DNA of 64,000 nucleotides, taken from NCBI GenBank assembly GCA_944990035.1, contig CALYLX010000127.1, forward strand, positions 558,001 through 622,000, read 5' to 3'. The position numbers were made by a program, and so were the translations under genes. The notes beneath the pieces are model-generated. The model worked only from the letters and a program-made list of their open reading frames with translations. It was not told where the DNA came from and did no database searches. Within the stretch, counting starts at the first letter, position 1. Every line of letters starts with the position of its first letter. Positions 23,902 through 36,516 of this stretch are shown piece by piece. The stretch comes from Clitopilus passeckerianus. Lineage: Eukaryota > Basidiomycota > Agaricomycetes > Agaricales > Entolomataceae.

Positions 23902-26900
23902 CTACAAAGCATACCCGCCGTCCCACTGACTAGACGCGTAGGAAGCACGATCCGCCCGGCTGTGGGACCGATCGTCATGATCACCACCATGTGTAGGCGA
24001 ACCCATCCTGGCGGCAGATGCTCGCGGATTCTGAGCATACTGTCCATGCTGACCCACGTGATACTGCTGCTGCTGCCTGTCATGGTTCTGCGCCGGCGTA
24101 TGCTGCCCATGAGCTTGATTGTCGTATCCCCCATCTTCAGCCGTCCAGAATTCATCAACTGCTGATCGATATGACGCAGAGCTCCCAGACCGATCCTGGA
24201 TGTGTCCTTGGCCGTGAGCATACTGCTGCTGCTGCTGGTATTGATGATATGGGTTCCTCGATTTGTTGCTGTACTCGTCTGACGGTCGGCGGACATGCAG
24301 CTCAAAGGCATGTGGACTGGGAGGTTCAGCTCCTGCAGTGGTAGGTGTAACAACATTCACATTGAAGGAATGCTGAGACGTCGGTGACGTCGGGGAATGC
24401 ATTGGCATTGGAGCACGTTGCTGCTGGTAGGCACTTGGACCAGCGCGGGAAGTCCTCGACCTGAGGCTTGCGCTTCTACTGGGCGGCGTCTTCGTGATCT
24501 CCCCGGTGGAGTACTTGTACGTCGGTGATGGCATGGGTGATTGAGGAGGTAGGTCAGAAGCGGAATAGTAAGAAGGTTGCGGCGAGGGGTTGGTCTCAAT
24601 TCGGAGACCAGAATTTGGAGGTGAAAGATGGTCCGCGTCATCAAGCTTGTTGTCCTGCGGCGGCGCATACTGTGCATACTGTGTTTCCGGGATGGCACCG
24701 TCAGAAGCTTGAGTCATGGGTGGCGTGTGTATGTATGTTGGCCGGAGGTTAGCCATGCCGGGACTTGAGGTGCGTGTGAGCTCGTATGAGTCCTGGTTGG
24801 CCGAGATCTCAGACAGAGACCGAAGATGTTGCTGCGTGAACATTGGCACCGCCTCCAAGGTCTCTTGTCGTTGCGCCTCAAGTTCCTGCTTCATCGCTTT
24901 TCGCTGTCTCCTGTGCTTGATACCCAGTTGATCTTTCAAGTCTCCCTTAACCCACATCTCTCTGACGATGTTCTTGTCGAGAGGGAAATACACCGTAGTG
25001 AAGAATTTCACGAGGAACCTCGGAGCTTTACGGAGGACAAGCAAATTAGTGAAAGCTCCAACAACATTGGCACAAAAGCTTACCGAGCGCGACAGCCGAA
25101 CAGAAGATAATCGTGACCCAGAACTGGACATTCCCAAAGAGGACGATAACTTCATCGTTGAAGTCACTTGTCGGGAAGAAGGAATAGATGACAATCCAAA
25201 GCATCATGACGATCGTTGAACCGAAAACAACTATCCATGTGATAACTGTCCAACTGCACCGGGTGTCAGCGCTAAGCCTTAATAGTGGGCCACTGAAATA
25301 CTCACTAGTTGGTGTTCAGTCCGACGTAGGAATTAGCCGACAAGATAGCTGCAACAGCAACGGTAGTACCGAAGTCTGCCAAGGAATCCAATCCCTTTCC
25401 AGTCCACGAGACTGGGTGGCCAAGTGTCCAAATGAGGTATGGGAAGAAGAAAACCACAGCGGACTGGTATAGGCCATCAAACATATACAGCCAGAATCTC
25501 GTTCGGGTATATTCCAGACCGCGAATACCACGAACATAGAGTTGAGGGAATGCCAGAGCTGCTTGGGCGTTGATATCCTGATCGAATGCTACAAGACGGG
25601 GTCAACACAGGCCAGAAGTCAAATACAACTAGGTGCATACCTCCCAGGACAATGACGGGTAGTGATGTGAATACAAGATTGCACAGCAGGATGAAGGTAT
25701 ATTGGTACAGGTAGGTGGCATCAAAACTTAAAGAAACTTCATTAGCCTCAACTTGAAACGATAGAGTAAAAGGATGAACTCACGAGTTGAACGGTAAATA
25801 CCAAAAGAGGGCGAAAGTCCAGATGACATTCTTGTAGAAGAAATTGCTATGCATATCGGCGACACGCTGATACGACCAGCGACCGTGAACAATGAGGAGC
25901 TTCGTGAGGAATCGGAATTGACCAAAGGCGTAATCGGCGGACATGGCAGCTTGTGAACCCTCCAATCCAATAAGACCACATCCAATGTTGGCCTCTTGGA
26001 TCATGGCTACGTCGTTGGCGCCATCTCCAATGGACAGAGTCATAGCGTTGCGTCCTTCTTTGACCTGTGATGATTGGTGAGAATGGACGAACTTAAAGAG
26101 GAAAAATGGTACGTACAAGTTTGACGGTCAAAGCCTTCTGGGCAGGAGACACACGACAACAGACGACAGTCTCGCATTGGGTGCCGAGGTTCAGGAACAA
26201 GCTCTTCAGCTCGTTGGACAGTGCATGTTGAAGGGTATCTCCATCAATGACAACAGCGAAAGAAGCTTTGGCACCAGGCATGAAACCACGGTCTTGAGGT
26301 CTGAACGAGGGAGGACCAAGAATTGACGCTATCTTGTTGAGGCCAGCTTCAATTTTTGTTCGAGTTTCGGCCATAGTTGGAGCGGAGATGATCATAACGT
26401 CCATATTGTTCTTCAAGAGGTTGCAACTGTAACCAATTTCGATAGCCGTCTGAAGCTTGTCGCCTAAGATTAGATGTTAGAGATACGCAGCAAGCACTGA
26501 GTAGTTACAGGTCCACGTACCAGTCAGGATCCACAGCTTGATGCCAGCTTGGTGAAGAGTCTCAATAGCCTCGGGGACACCTTCTTGCAACTTATCCTCC
26601 AAGGCAGTTGCTCCCAGGATATGCAACGAGTGCTCGATCATCTCATTCGCCTTATCGATAGCCTCGTCCCGGCCCTCAATCGAGTTGATGGCCTCCTCAT
26701 AAGTCCTCGACCACGTCATGTATTCCTGCTCCCCCAAATAGCGGTAGGCAATGCACAATGTCCGCAATCCATTGTTCGCAAACATCTCCATATCCTTGCT
26801 CGTCCTCTCCTTGATATCCGGGTCCTGGTCCTTGGATAGTCGAGCGTAGATGACACTGTCGGCTCCTTTGCAATAGAGTATCAACCTCCCATCAGGTGCT

Positions 26901-29582
26901 CGAACGATGACGCTCATTCGCTTCCTGGTACTGTTGAACTCGAGCATGCGCAGAGGAGTGTAGTGCTCCGGTTGGCCCATCACTTCAATGTCGAGCCCAT
27001 CCTTCGTCTTCCCAATGAAAGGGAAGCCGGCATCCCTAGCAGCAGCAACCAACGCAGCCTCATCTGGCGATTCTGCTTTGTAGTCCAGGAGGTAAGGATC
27101 TCCTTGCGGATCGGGTTTATCAGAGAGGACGCTATGACACAGGGCGAGGGCACGGAAGAATGCAATGATATGCTGCCGTTGCTCTCCTTGACGATCTGTC
27201 AAGTCCTCTGCGATCTTCGGCGAGATGAGCGTCAGTTTCCCGGATTGAAGGTATCGGTTCTTGAACGCCCTGTCCATGGTTGCAAGCATCTGCTGCTTGA
27301 GAGTAGCGAGCTTCTCGTTGAGTTCAGCGGGGTTGAGGGTGTCTGCTTTGCCTTCGCGGGTGGCGGCTCCTCGCTGCGCCTCGGTGATGCCTTCGCCATA
27401 CGCGACGCCATTTATGGAGCACTTCTGGAACTCCATGATGTTTTGGGTGAGAGTGCCAGTCTTGTCGGAGAAGATGTACTCGATCTGACCTAGATCATCA
27501 GAAATGTTCCAGGTCTTGGGAACGCAGGCGGTGTCGTAAGGGGCATAAAACATGTCGACGTCTTGAGAAATGAAGTAGGCTTGTATGGTCTTGACAATTT
27601 CGATAGAGATGTACAGGGAGATGGGGACAATGTTCTGGAACGCAATAAGACATGACCTGAGAGAAAGTTGAATCAGCAAACCAGAAAGCATGACAGCGAC
27701 CAGAAAACTTACACGAATGTCACAATTGCATTGAGGATATGACTATCTGAGGCGTCAGCTCCTTTCTCAAAGAACTCAGCGCTGGTATCAGTCTTCCCGT
27801 CTTCCAATCCGTTGAAGATGGCCCCAATGAGGCACATCAACGTCAAGAAGCCGAAGTTGACCAAAACGTTGAAATTTGTCTCCTTCTCGATTTTACTCCT
27901 CTTCGACGGGGTATCTCCTCCGTTCAACATGATCTTCGTGTCTGCGCCGGTGAAGACGACGAGGCCAATGACCCAGGTGGTATTGCGGATGGCGCACCCA
28001 CGGAGAAGCAGTTCATTGATGCTGACGGGCTCTTGTTTCTGCTCTGTAGTCGTTGGATCCTTGTAGCGAAGAACGCCATGATACAGATAGAGATTCTGAT
28101 GAGGTGGCTCCGAATCAAGGTAGAATGAAGACCGCTCAATGTCTTCCTCCGACATGAGCGCAGTGGTCGCCTTGACCGACCGACGAGGCTTCAAGTTGGT
28201 TTCGCCATCCAAGTTCTTCGTCTCAACATAACACATCCCGTCTGCGTCCGAGGTGGAGAGAACAACGATGTCAGCTGGGACCTGTTCGTTGTCCCTCAGC
28301 AGAACAATATCCCCGACTTCCAGCTTCTTCCACAACGTCCGTTCCCACCTCCCTATGCCAGCGGTGCGTTTAGCCAGGTCAATGACTCCCAGGTTGCCGG
28401 TATGCTGTGAGTGAATAGAGGGCTGGTACTGTGAAAGGGAGCCGATGGGGTTCTTCCAGTCCACGGAGTCCTGTTGGCTATGGACCATGGTCGCTTCCGA
28501 AAGAGCAGCGTTGGACATCTCAGCGAGGGTGGGTGGTGGGTAGTTGTGTGAATCCACACTCTGTATGTCCTCCAGCCTTCTCCCTCCAGGACCTCTGGGT
28601 ACGTCTAGGCTGAGGCTGCTGCTACCCGCTTCCTGAGCTGTTGCGAAGCTGGCTCTTGACTCTCCCGCCTTGCTCAGTAGCACCCTCATTCCCATTCCTG
28701 CTGCGCCTGCCTCCCTGTCCCTCAGCTTCCTGACACCCTTCGTCACTTTGCCGGGAGCATTGAGACCCAAGAGCTTCTCGACCATGTTACGTGGGTCTTT
28801 GGGTTGGTTGACGTTACGCCATCCGCCAGCGAATTTTGTGACAGCGGATGTGTTCACTTCTTCATCAAGCTGACCTCGCCGCCAATCTTCTATACCATCT
28901 TTAATGGCCGTGACAGTTAGGATGAAGGCGAGGGGAAGGACGGAGATAACTCCAGATGCTGCTCCGAATATGGGGAAAACTGGGGAACAAGGGTCAGTAT
29001 CACGTAAAAAGTACAGTCAGAAACCCTTACCCTGTAGAATAACCAGCGACAAGAAGAATAAATTTGCGACTCTGGAGAAGACTGATTAGCAGTAGCCAGG
29101 GTCAAGTGACAGGTGACATCTACCGTCGAAATTGTTCATAAAGATTCTTGGGTATGAATGTTACTAAGGTATATTCTAAAAGGCGTAAGTAAAGGTAGAG
29201 AAATCAAGGAGAAAATCTTACTGGTTGTCCGCACTTTGTTCCTCTCGTACCGAGCAAGAATCTCGCCATGTTGGTCGACTTCCATTGCAGATGGGGGGCA
29301 ATTGACATATACATTCCTCCGTTTCCCTGGTATCTCCTTGACCTTTCCAGGCTCCGGAGGAGTTTCTCGTACTGCTGGCCTCTTTAACGACGACTTGCTT
29401 CGAAAGAACCCTCTTCTTATGTGCCGAGTCTTCCTTCTTTCAGCCCTTTCCTCAATCCTGAAGCCCTCTTGTGTTGCTGATGCAGCCGTCCGCACCGTCC
29501 TCAACCGCAATTCGGGATCAATATCGTCATGTTCCTCATCCGTCGAGTCGTCGTCCCCGTTGTGCCGCCGAAAACCAGCCAT
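23902..29582 (-). CDS. P4-ATPase phospholipid flippase, Dnf1-like
   Basis: A protein of about 1,500 residues spread over more than ten exons, without breaks. The N-terminal cytosolic part has RNVYVNCPP and YTLVTFIPKNLYEQFRR, the usual P4 entry segment before transmembrane helix 1. The actuator loop contains LDGETNLK (the P4 form of the dephosphorylation motif). The phosphorylation site is DKTGTLTQN, nucleotide binding includes CKGADSVIY, and the hinge motif is GDGANDVAMIQEA. The C-terminal membrane half follows (FFFPYLIWTLGHP, WTVITWIVVFGSTIVMMLW). The enzyme moves phospholipids to the cytosolic leaflet of the plasma membrane or late secretory membranes, normally with a Cdc50-type partner not seen here. 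A loop of about 150 residues rich in Ser/Gly (28350-28800) and a tail of about 350 Pro/Gln/His-rich residues (23902-24960) are lineage-specific. Confidence 0.93.
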
Positions 29583-30701
29583 GATTTACTACAGCAATTC
29601 GCAGCTGAACGTTTGGTGAGATCGTCCGTTCCAAGGCCGGAGGTCGTTGAGGAGCGCCTACGAAAGGTCTACCGAGAACCAGCACGGTTTAAGGAATGTG
29701 TTCGTGTATAAAAGGAGGCGCTTGACGGGTCCAACGCCGTCGTCGATGCTGCTGGCGGTGAAGGAGGCAAGTAAGGAAATGTTGTCAAGACCCCTGGAAG
29801 GTTAGCCGAAAAGGGACCTCTGCCATCAAACCGCCGTGATGAATCATGCAAGCCACGAAACACGCAGCGACCGCGCCTTTCATGAATTCCTTTATCCCAA
29901 CAATGTCATAATCCATTCCAAGAACTGCCACTTTCCTAGTTACACAGCTATTCCAGAATCTTGAAACTCCCAGAGCTACAGCTCTTCCTCAACGCCAGCA
30001 ATACTCTCTCTCACCACGGCTTGGCCTCTCCTTGGCGGTCAAGAACAACTCAGCCACTGATCTGCTGGCCGATACGTGGTTGCTGACTGATTGGGCTTGT
30101 GCTCTTCGCCTAGCACGTCTTGTGAAAAAATCTACACTGGCAGGTTCAGGCAGGCGAAGCCTTTTTGCCATTCCTCGTAAAACTTTGAGAATAATCGGCC
30201 ATCCGGAAGAAGCGAACTACAGAAATAGGACTCGGCGAAACGCTCATGCGGACGATTACTCCGACCATTTTAGGCTGCGGTTGGGCGGTCAGCACAGCCT
30301 AATATCTTCCGGCGTTCTTCCCGCAATCTTGTGGATGGTCAAGAAAGTCTTCAGCCAAGGCTCTGAGAGTACTTTACTGTATTGGAAGGCTTGCGTTGTC
30401 AATTGCCAATAGATCGGTACCACTCCACAGGCTCATGGTCGGCACGTTCCACCGTCGTTCTTCCGCAAGCCATCGTCTACAAATCTGCTACAGCGATGAC
30501 GCCAAGTATTTTCTTTCAAGCCACAAGCACTTTAACGGCTACAGTACCTTTCACTGTCGTTCACTGTCGCACACCTTCTCCTAGCTCAGACTGCCTGTTG
30601 ATAAAAATCACAAAATAAACATAATTCAATTGAACCGAGACCTAGTGACCAAAAAACTTTGAACAACTCTATTCGACTATTCCACGTCTACCCCGATCCC
30701 T
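29583..30701. other. Intergenic region of about 1.1 kb
   Basis: This holds the flippase promoter and the 3' flank of the LysM gene. An open plus-strand frame (30032-30412) is basic and lacks any recognised domain or initiation context; I do not call it a gene. Confidence 0.45.
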
Positions 30702-31339
30702 CTAAGATGTATAGCCGACGGGATCCTTGTTGATGCATAAAACCTAGAGCAAGGAATTTCTGTCAGACGTCATCCTGAAAAGCGCTTAAGCTAGAGTTTA
30801 CCTCTCCGGGATAGAGGTTAGCGCAACCAGAGTCAACATTGGGGTTGTTCGCCCTAAGTTGAGCGAGAGTCAATCCAGTGCTAGCCAAGACGCCAGCGCA
30901 GGTGTCTCCCATCTGGAAGATATGCAAATTGGTGCAGTCTTGGCCAGTAACACCAAGGCAGAGAGGCTATTTGAGTACGTTGAGTATTTGTCAATCAGAT
31001 GTGAACGAATTAAAGCGGTACAGACCTGACCCAAAGCCAAGTTGCTGCAATCAGTGTTGATCACAGAGTTAACATGGGGAAGCTGGAAGCTAGATGTGAA
31101 CAAAAAGGTGATTAGTGTCGTACTCTTCGTCTGAGCTTGGTGCATGATTGGACTACTGACGTCGAGACACCTTGGCACCTAGAGATTGAATCACAGGTGT
31201 CACCTAACAAAACGGTGTAGCTCCTGGCGCAGTCGTCAACCTGGCGGGCAGCAACGTTCTGCTCGACGATAGGGGTGGCGGAGACCAAGCTGGCGGCAGC
31301 GAGGGTGAACAGGAAAGCGATCTGAGCACGAGCGAACAT
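30702..31339 (-). CDS. Secreted LysM-domain protein
   Basis: Four exons encode about 143 residues. The first 22 residues (MFARAQIAFLFTLAAASLVS, then ATP) are a signal peptide, and the next part up to ARQ may be a propeptide. Two LysM-type modules follow: SYTVLLGDTCDSIS with INTDCSNLALGQPLCL, and LHIFQMGDTCAGVLASTGL with LRANNPNVDSGCANLYPGE and VLCIN. The paired cysteines fit disulfides seen in fungal LysM proteins. Such proteins bind chitin or peptidoglycan; in fungi they may shield the cell wall or sequester fragments. There is no catalytic domain, so an effector or wall-binding role is inferred. A TATA box lies about 130 bases upstream of the ATG. Confidence 0.88.
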
Positions 31340-32688
31340 CGTTCTAGTTCTGGTGATTAGAGAGAAGAGGTGATTGAGAGTGTTGGAAGCTCAGAGAAAA
31401 TCTGGACTGCTGAATTGACCAAGGAACTTTGGACAATGTCGATTCAGCTGTTTTCGTCTTCCTTTTATACCTTTTCTTGCCCCCCTTCTATACACTCTTC
31501 CACGCGCCCGTCTGGCCTCTGTGGGATCCCTCGTTCTCGTCGGATCTCTCGCTCTCTCAAGGCGATGACGATTTGGGAGTCACTGGATTCTCGCCTAGCC
31601 ATCGTGTTGAATGAGAATCAATGCTTTACGTCTATGCGCGTGAAATCCTCGGACTCGTTTAGCCTCTCATTTCGCTATTCATAGCACCCAAGAATTGTAC
31701 CCAGCCTATCAGAGCTCTTGAAAACAATCAACGCGATCCTGCTGTGAAGACTTTGACATGACAGAGTCATCGCTAGAATGATTTCTTGATTTCCAAGTTC
31801 ACTCCACCCAATCAAATTCTGCGAAAGGAACCGTATCGCCGGGCAAGCGCATCAGACGAGTCTTTCTTAACGCCGAAAGCTACCGAAATGCAGTTTATCA
31901 AGGTGAAAATAGTCAGGTCACGGTGATATCATGCCCGACCATCACTGTGTCGCTCATCCATCACAGTCGTTATCACCACTTTGTCCGCGACGGCGTGTCC
32001 GGCATGTATGTTTCTTGCCTTTTCCTCTCGATATCGCGTGTAAAGTTCAGAATACAACAAAAAGCCCGAGTAAATGGATTATGAAAATTCCTCCTATGTT
32101 GTCGGAAGGTGCTCAAGCCTACACTTGAGCTTTTCATTGGACAGTGAGGCGTTCACAGGTGCAGGGAAGTGACAACATGGAAGTGAGAGCACACCTCAGA
32201 ACCGCGAGGGTTGGAGAGGCAGCTCTCGACCTTTCCAAAATACCCCCGCACGTTGTCCCAATGACAGATGAAATCAAACAGACTTGTGTCTGGACAGGAT
32301 TGGTCACCGTCAACACGATGAAATTCTAGAACTACACTATAACTACAACCCCTCTACACCAAGCTCCCCTCCCTCCTGACAAGATAGCGGTAGCGGACGA
32401 CAATGATGCGAGAACTGGTAAGTACAACGTTTGGTTTTCGTGGATGGTGTGGATGATGGTTATACACCAAAAGCGGGTAAACAAAAGAGAGGAAAGAGAA
32501 AGAGGTCATGGGAAAGAGTCTCAACCTCGGAACGGCTATCTCAAGGAGGACGAAAAGGAAAGGATGGTGGTACAAATCATGAATGAAAGATGAAAAGATA
32601 TGAGAAGTGAATGCAATTGAAGATGAAGCAAGTAACGCGTGTAAAAAGTGGAAAATATGAGTGAAGCGGATCTCACGAGACGTTCAAC
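31340..32688. other. Intergenic region of about 1.3 kb
   Basis: The left part is the LysM promoter; the right end is the 3' flank of the carrier gene. Several short open frames on both strands (31370-32329) show no coding character. No repeat or RNA gene recognised. Confidence 0.5.
31461..31469 (-). promoter_or_regulatory. TATA box of the LysM gene
   Basis: The minus strand reads TATAAAAGG here, about 125-130 bases before the LysM start codon. This matches the consensus and gives a plausible transcription start about 30 bases downstream. TATA boxes of this strength often mark strongly regulated or highly expressed secreted-protein genes. Confidence 0.6.
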
Positions 32689-34270
32689 TCAAACCAAGGT
32701 GAAGCCCTTTGATCTGGAGACGTCTACGAGGTTCTTCAACTGTTCTAGCGTCAGGAAGATAAGAATGGTCGTGGGTTGCAGACGTGTCCAGGCTGGGACC
32801 CAGCCTTTAAACATGAACATGGCGCCTTCATTGCGAAGGGCAGTCTTGATTGCCTGAACGGCTGACTATACAAGGGCAAAGAACTGTCAATTGAGGCGTA
32901 ATTTGGTGGTAGACAGATGACGTACAGAAGACCCTGGCCCGGAGGCATTCATGACTCGGCTCTGAGAGAGCATCACAACGTTAGCGTAATGCCACTAATC
33001 AGAGAAAGAAATATACCGACCTTGATCACATCTGCTGGTGAGCAAACAGTGGTCGCGACGGTACCAGCAGCAAAGCTTGCGGTGAAGTGACAAGCGATGT
33101 TATCCTCGAAATACTTGGTCTTCAATAGCTCCGACTTGAAGAAGTCATATCTTATCAAATGAAGGCATAAGTTGGTATCATCTAAGGGTGGTGTTTATTG
33201 ACTTACGAAGCCAGTTGACTCGCGTTCATCAGTATGGCACGGAAAACGTTTGGGCCAACGCCACGAGCCAGGGAGGATGCACCTTCTTCTCGAACCATCT
33301 ATCAGAAAACTTTGTCAGATTCATCCTCGCCTCGTTTGACGCAGTAGAGTGCCTGCAGAGATGACGCGAACGTCCTCGTGTCACCACTGCTCGCCTACCC
33401 CACACATCAAAATTAATGTGCGGGGAAGAAAACAAGGTTGTTGCTAAGCGGATCTAGACCACTCACTCTAAAGAGCGCATCGAAACAATTCTTATAATTG
33501 AACCTCTTCTCTGGTGGTTTCGCAAAATCTCCCTGCAGCCTAACCATCACGATTTCTGTTCGCCAAAAATTTCAGCTTTCTTCCATCAGCAATTTCGAAA
33601 GAACACGCACCTCCAGGATTTCCAACGAGACCGGCAATTCCCCCAGCTGAATTCATATGATTACGTCATTGCCTGTCAAGGAAGACGATGAACCAAGAAT
33701 AGCCGGCGTACCCATGCTTCCAGCTGCTGCGAGTTTCCAAGCAGGTGCATCCTTTCCGGCACCTAGGATCTTCTTGCTTTCATCGTATGCCCAGAACCGA
33801 CAGAGGGAGTAGGACATTTGACGCATCCATGTGCCTGAGATGCCATCGAAGAGACCACGAGCGCCTGCGTGATGTGTTGGAGTGGTCAGTTCATGATGGA
33901 GGAAACACCTCGTGGAGGTAGGGAGGCACGAACGTACCTGCAGTTCTGTAGGTCTTCTTTATGCTCTCAATCATCCGTTTATCGCCGGAGGCTTGCAGTC
34001 TGACTTTGGTCAGATCGAGAGGGCTATATTTGGTAGCAATACATGATCAGGCATCCCACGACCATACAAAAAGTTGGGGGAACATACTGAGTAATGGAAG
34101 CTGCTATCGTTGCAGCGACACCTAAGACAATCGGCCGTCGTTGGTCATGATAACAAGAGGGGATGATGGTCAGACGTACCTCCAAGCCAGAATGGATATG
34201 GCTGCTTCTTTGGAGGTGTCTGCACGACAGGAACAACAGGAGCTTGGGGTGTTGTATTTGCTTCAGACAT
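32689..34270 (-). CDS. DIC1: Mitochondrial dicarboxylate carrier, DIC1-like
   Basis: Nine or so short exons give about 300 residues with three mitochondrial-carrier repeats. Repeat one has GVAATIAASITHPLDLTKVR (the P-x-D/E-x-x-K/R signature as PLDLTKVR). Repeat two has AGGIAGLVGNPGEIVMVRLQ, with its proline replaced in the usual way for this subgroup (GNPGEIVMVR). Repeat three has GTVATTVCSPADVIKSRVMN. The overall match is to yeast Dic1 (FNYKNCFDAL, SPADVIKSRVMN, FMFKGW), which exchanges malate or succinate for phosphate across the inner membrane. The first exon carries a Pro/Lys-rich leader (TPPKKQPYPFWLGG). Introns were placed from motif continuity, and all borders are GT-AG. No break seen. 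Confidence 0.88.
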
Positions 34271-36516
34271 GTTGGATGTTCAATACCCCAAATCGAGTAC
34301 TGGTGACTGAGAGGAGTCAAGTGAGAAGTCTAGTCAACCCAGGAAGAATGTAAATGATCCAATACACACCACGTTGGGGATGATCTGATATATATGTGAG
34401 AACTAGAACCACCTGGTCGCGTGCTCGTTCGCTCGGCCAAATTCGAAGACCAGAAGACCGGTCAACCAATGGCAGCTAGTGCCTCGTGAGGTGAATTGGA
34501 TAGATGGGTAATATGCTGCAGTCGTCAAAGGTGACAATCAGAAACGGAACACAATCAAAGCGAACGCACGAGCGGGGTATTTGAAGGCTGATATCGGGTG
34601 AACGCAACCGTCAAAACGTAACGTACACAAGGCGTTAAGAATCACCTGAAAAGGGGCTTAGAATGGGGACAGACATCGAGCCAGTGACCTTTGAGGGCAT
34701 ATTCATTCACGGCCCGGATCACGAGCCCTGGTCAGCTGCGTCCCTATATCCATAAATGGACATTCTCCACGATCACTGTCACGGCCATTGGCGCCTTTGC
34801 CTCGTTTTGGTTCAGTTCCCTGGAAAGAACCCTATTCAGACTGAAATCGGGAAGCCGGATACAATGATAGGTAGCAGTGAGAGGTCGATGCGGATGCCCA
34901 GTCCGTATCAGGTCGTTCTCGCTATCCGTAACTGCCCGGCCTACTGATAACAAGAGTTGAGTTTGGTAGTTGGATGAACTACGCGATGGAGCCTGCTGTT
35001 CGATATCGCAACCGAACCGCGGACTCGAGATGGTGCGAGAGTAACCAAATCAAGAGTTCTGTAAATGATGCAAGCCTAAGTTTGACCTTGCTACTGTGAT
35101 ATTAGTTCACAGTAGTCAGAACGTGCATGAAGGATCGTGGGCTAGGTACGCGCCCAGTCATTTCCAAGGATCCACCTACGTCTCCGAACATATAGGCGTA
35201 CAGGCTACGCAGCCGTGGATTCAGATGAAAGTGTGTGCCTAAGTTTCGTTGTGACGCTCAGCGTCTTTGAGGAACATATCTGTAATGCAGGAACTCGGAG
35301 TCGGCGTAGATGCATCACATCCGAATTCTGATCGTCATGACATAGTATAGATATTGCAGGTATGATCGAATAAGAAGGTACGCGATACTCGTCTCTAAAG
35401 TGAGATTGCAGTACAAAAAGACCGGTGCAGGAGTGTTTCTTTGGAGGCCGTCATATGTAAGGGAAGAATGAGTATGAAGCTACGCGTAAAGGCGGCCGAG
35501 CTTTAAGATTCGTGCAAAAATGACCCTATACGAGATACAGTGGATATGCGATGAGTGCAAGGCGAGTGCCCCTAAATGGCTAGCTGTACTACCAGCCTAA
35601 AAGAGCACCGATAAAGAGAGCCTGGGTTTGGCCGGTGGAGGATCGGAAGATACAGCCAAAGCCCAGTTTTTGAGTCCGGCGTTCTGGTCATTATAACCGC
35701 ACTTTGAGTGGAAGTATTAGACAGCTGCGTTCGGGGTTGTTACCATTCCATACAGCTGTCGTTAAGACAGGGCTTGTGGGAGTTCTGCAAGCTTCATTCC
35801 GGTAAAGCGGCTTATAGAATGCAGAAGTTCGTGGAAAGGGTCCCTATAGTGCGTGTCTTTCGAGTGGAGAGCCTTTACAAGTGTGGCCGGGATACTGGTA
35901 GAGCAATCGGAGTGTATGAAGCTTCAGCAAGTTTCTGAAAGAGTTTTCTACTTGGAAAAAATTCGATGGCAAATGGCCGGATCAACGGACTAATATAAAA
36001 GGATAACTACGGGATTGATCTTCCGTTTCCGGTGCCATGATCCGGATACCAGCGGCCAAGGTTGGCGGTAGGCGCGGCTCAACTTTCTGAACGAAACCAT
36101 CATCTTTGCCATTAGGCGTTCAAGCTTTCACTACTATCTTCACGCATGGGCTCGTGTTTCAGCGCTGTGATAAAGAAGGAATACCAACCGTGAAGCTTTT
36201 AGCACGATGCATGACACAAATCTGGCAGCCATGCGGTCAATGCTGTACATATTTTCACCACCCTTGGGAAGCTTTTTCCATTGCAAGGCCCGGACTTTTT
36301 AAATGAGGGTCTCTGAGGAGATACTTTTATCTCTAACATACGGAAGCCACAAGCGCGGGGGAACGTGTTTGTCGCCTGCTACGTCACAAGCGCCCAACAA
36401 GCGCTGTGGAGGAATATGCGTGCAAATCTGACGCAGTACTCTCAAAAGGTATAAAACCACAGAAAACCTCTCACTGAGATCTGTCAGGCTGCTACGCTTA
36501 GATCTCCTTGTCCCCT
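34271..36516. other. Gene-free region of about 2.2 kb
   Basis: The longest gene-free stretch outside the transposon area. It begins with the carrier promoter and ends with the STAND gene promoter. Open frames (34756-34947, 35708-35938, 36106-36306) are short and have no motif. I see no terminal repeats, no transposase fragments and no RNA gene. It may hold a non-coding transcript or degraded material. Confidence 0.45.
36450..36456 (+). promoter_or_regulatory. TATA box of the STAND NTPase gene
   Basis: TATAAAA occurs 61-67 bases before the chosen start codon at 36517, so the 5' UTR would be only about 30-35 bases long. This supports the start choice. Confidence 0.55.

Noticed and set aside
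30032..30412. 126-codon basic open frame upstream of the flippase
   Set aside because: No recognisable domain and lies where the promoter is expected.
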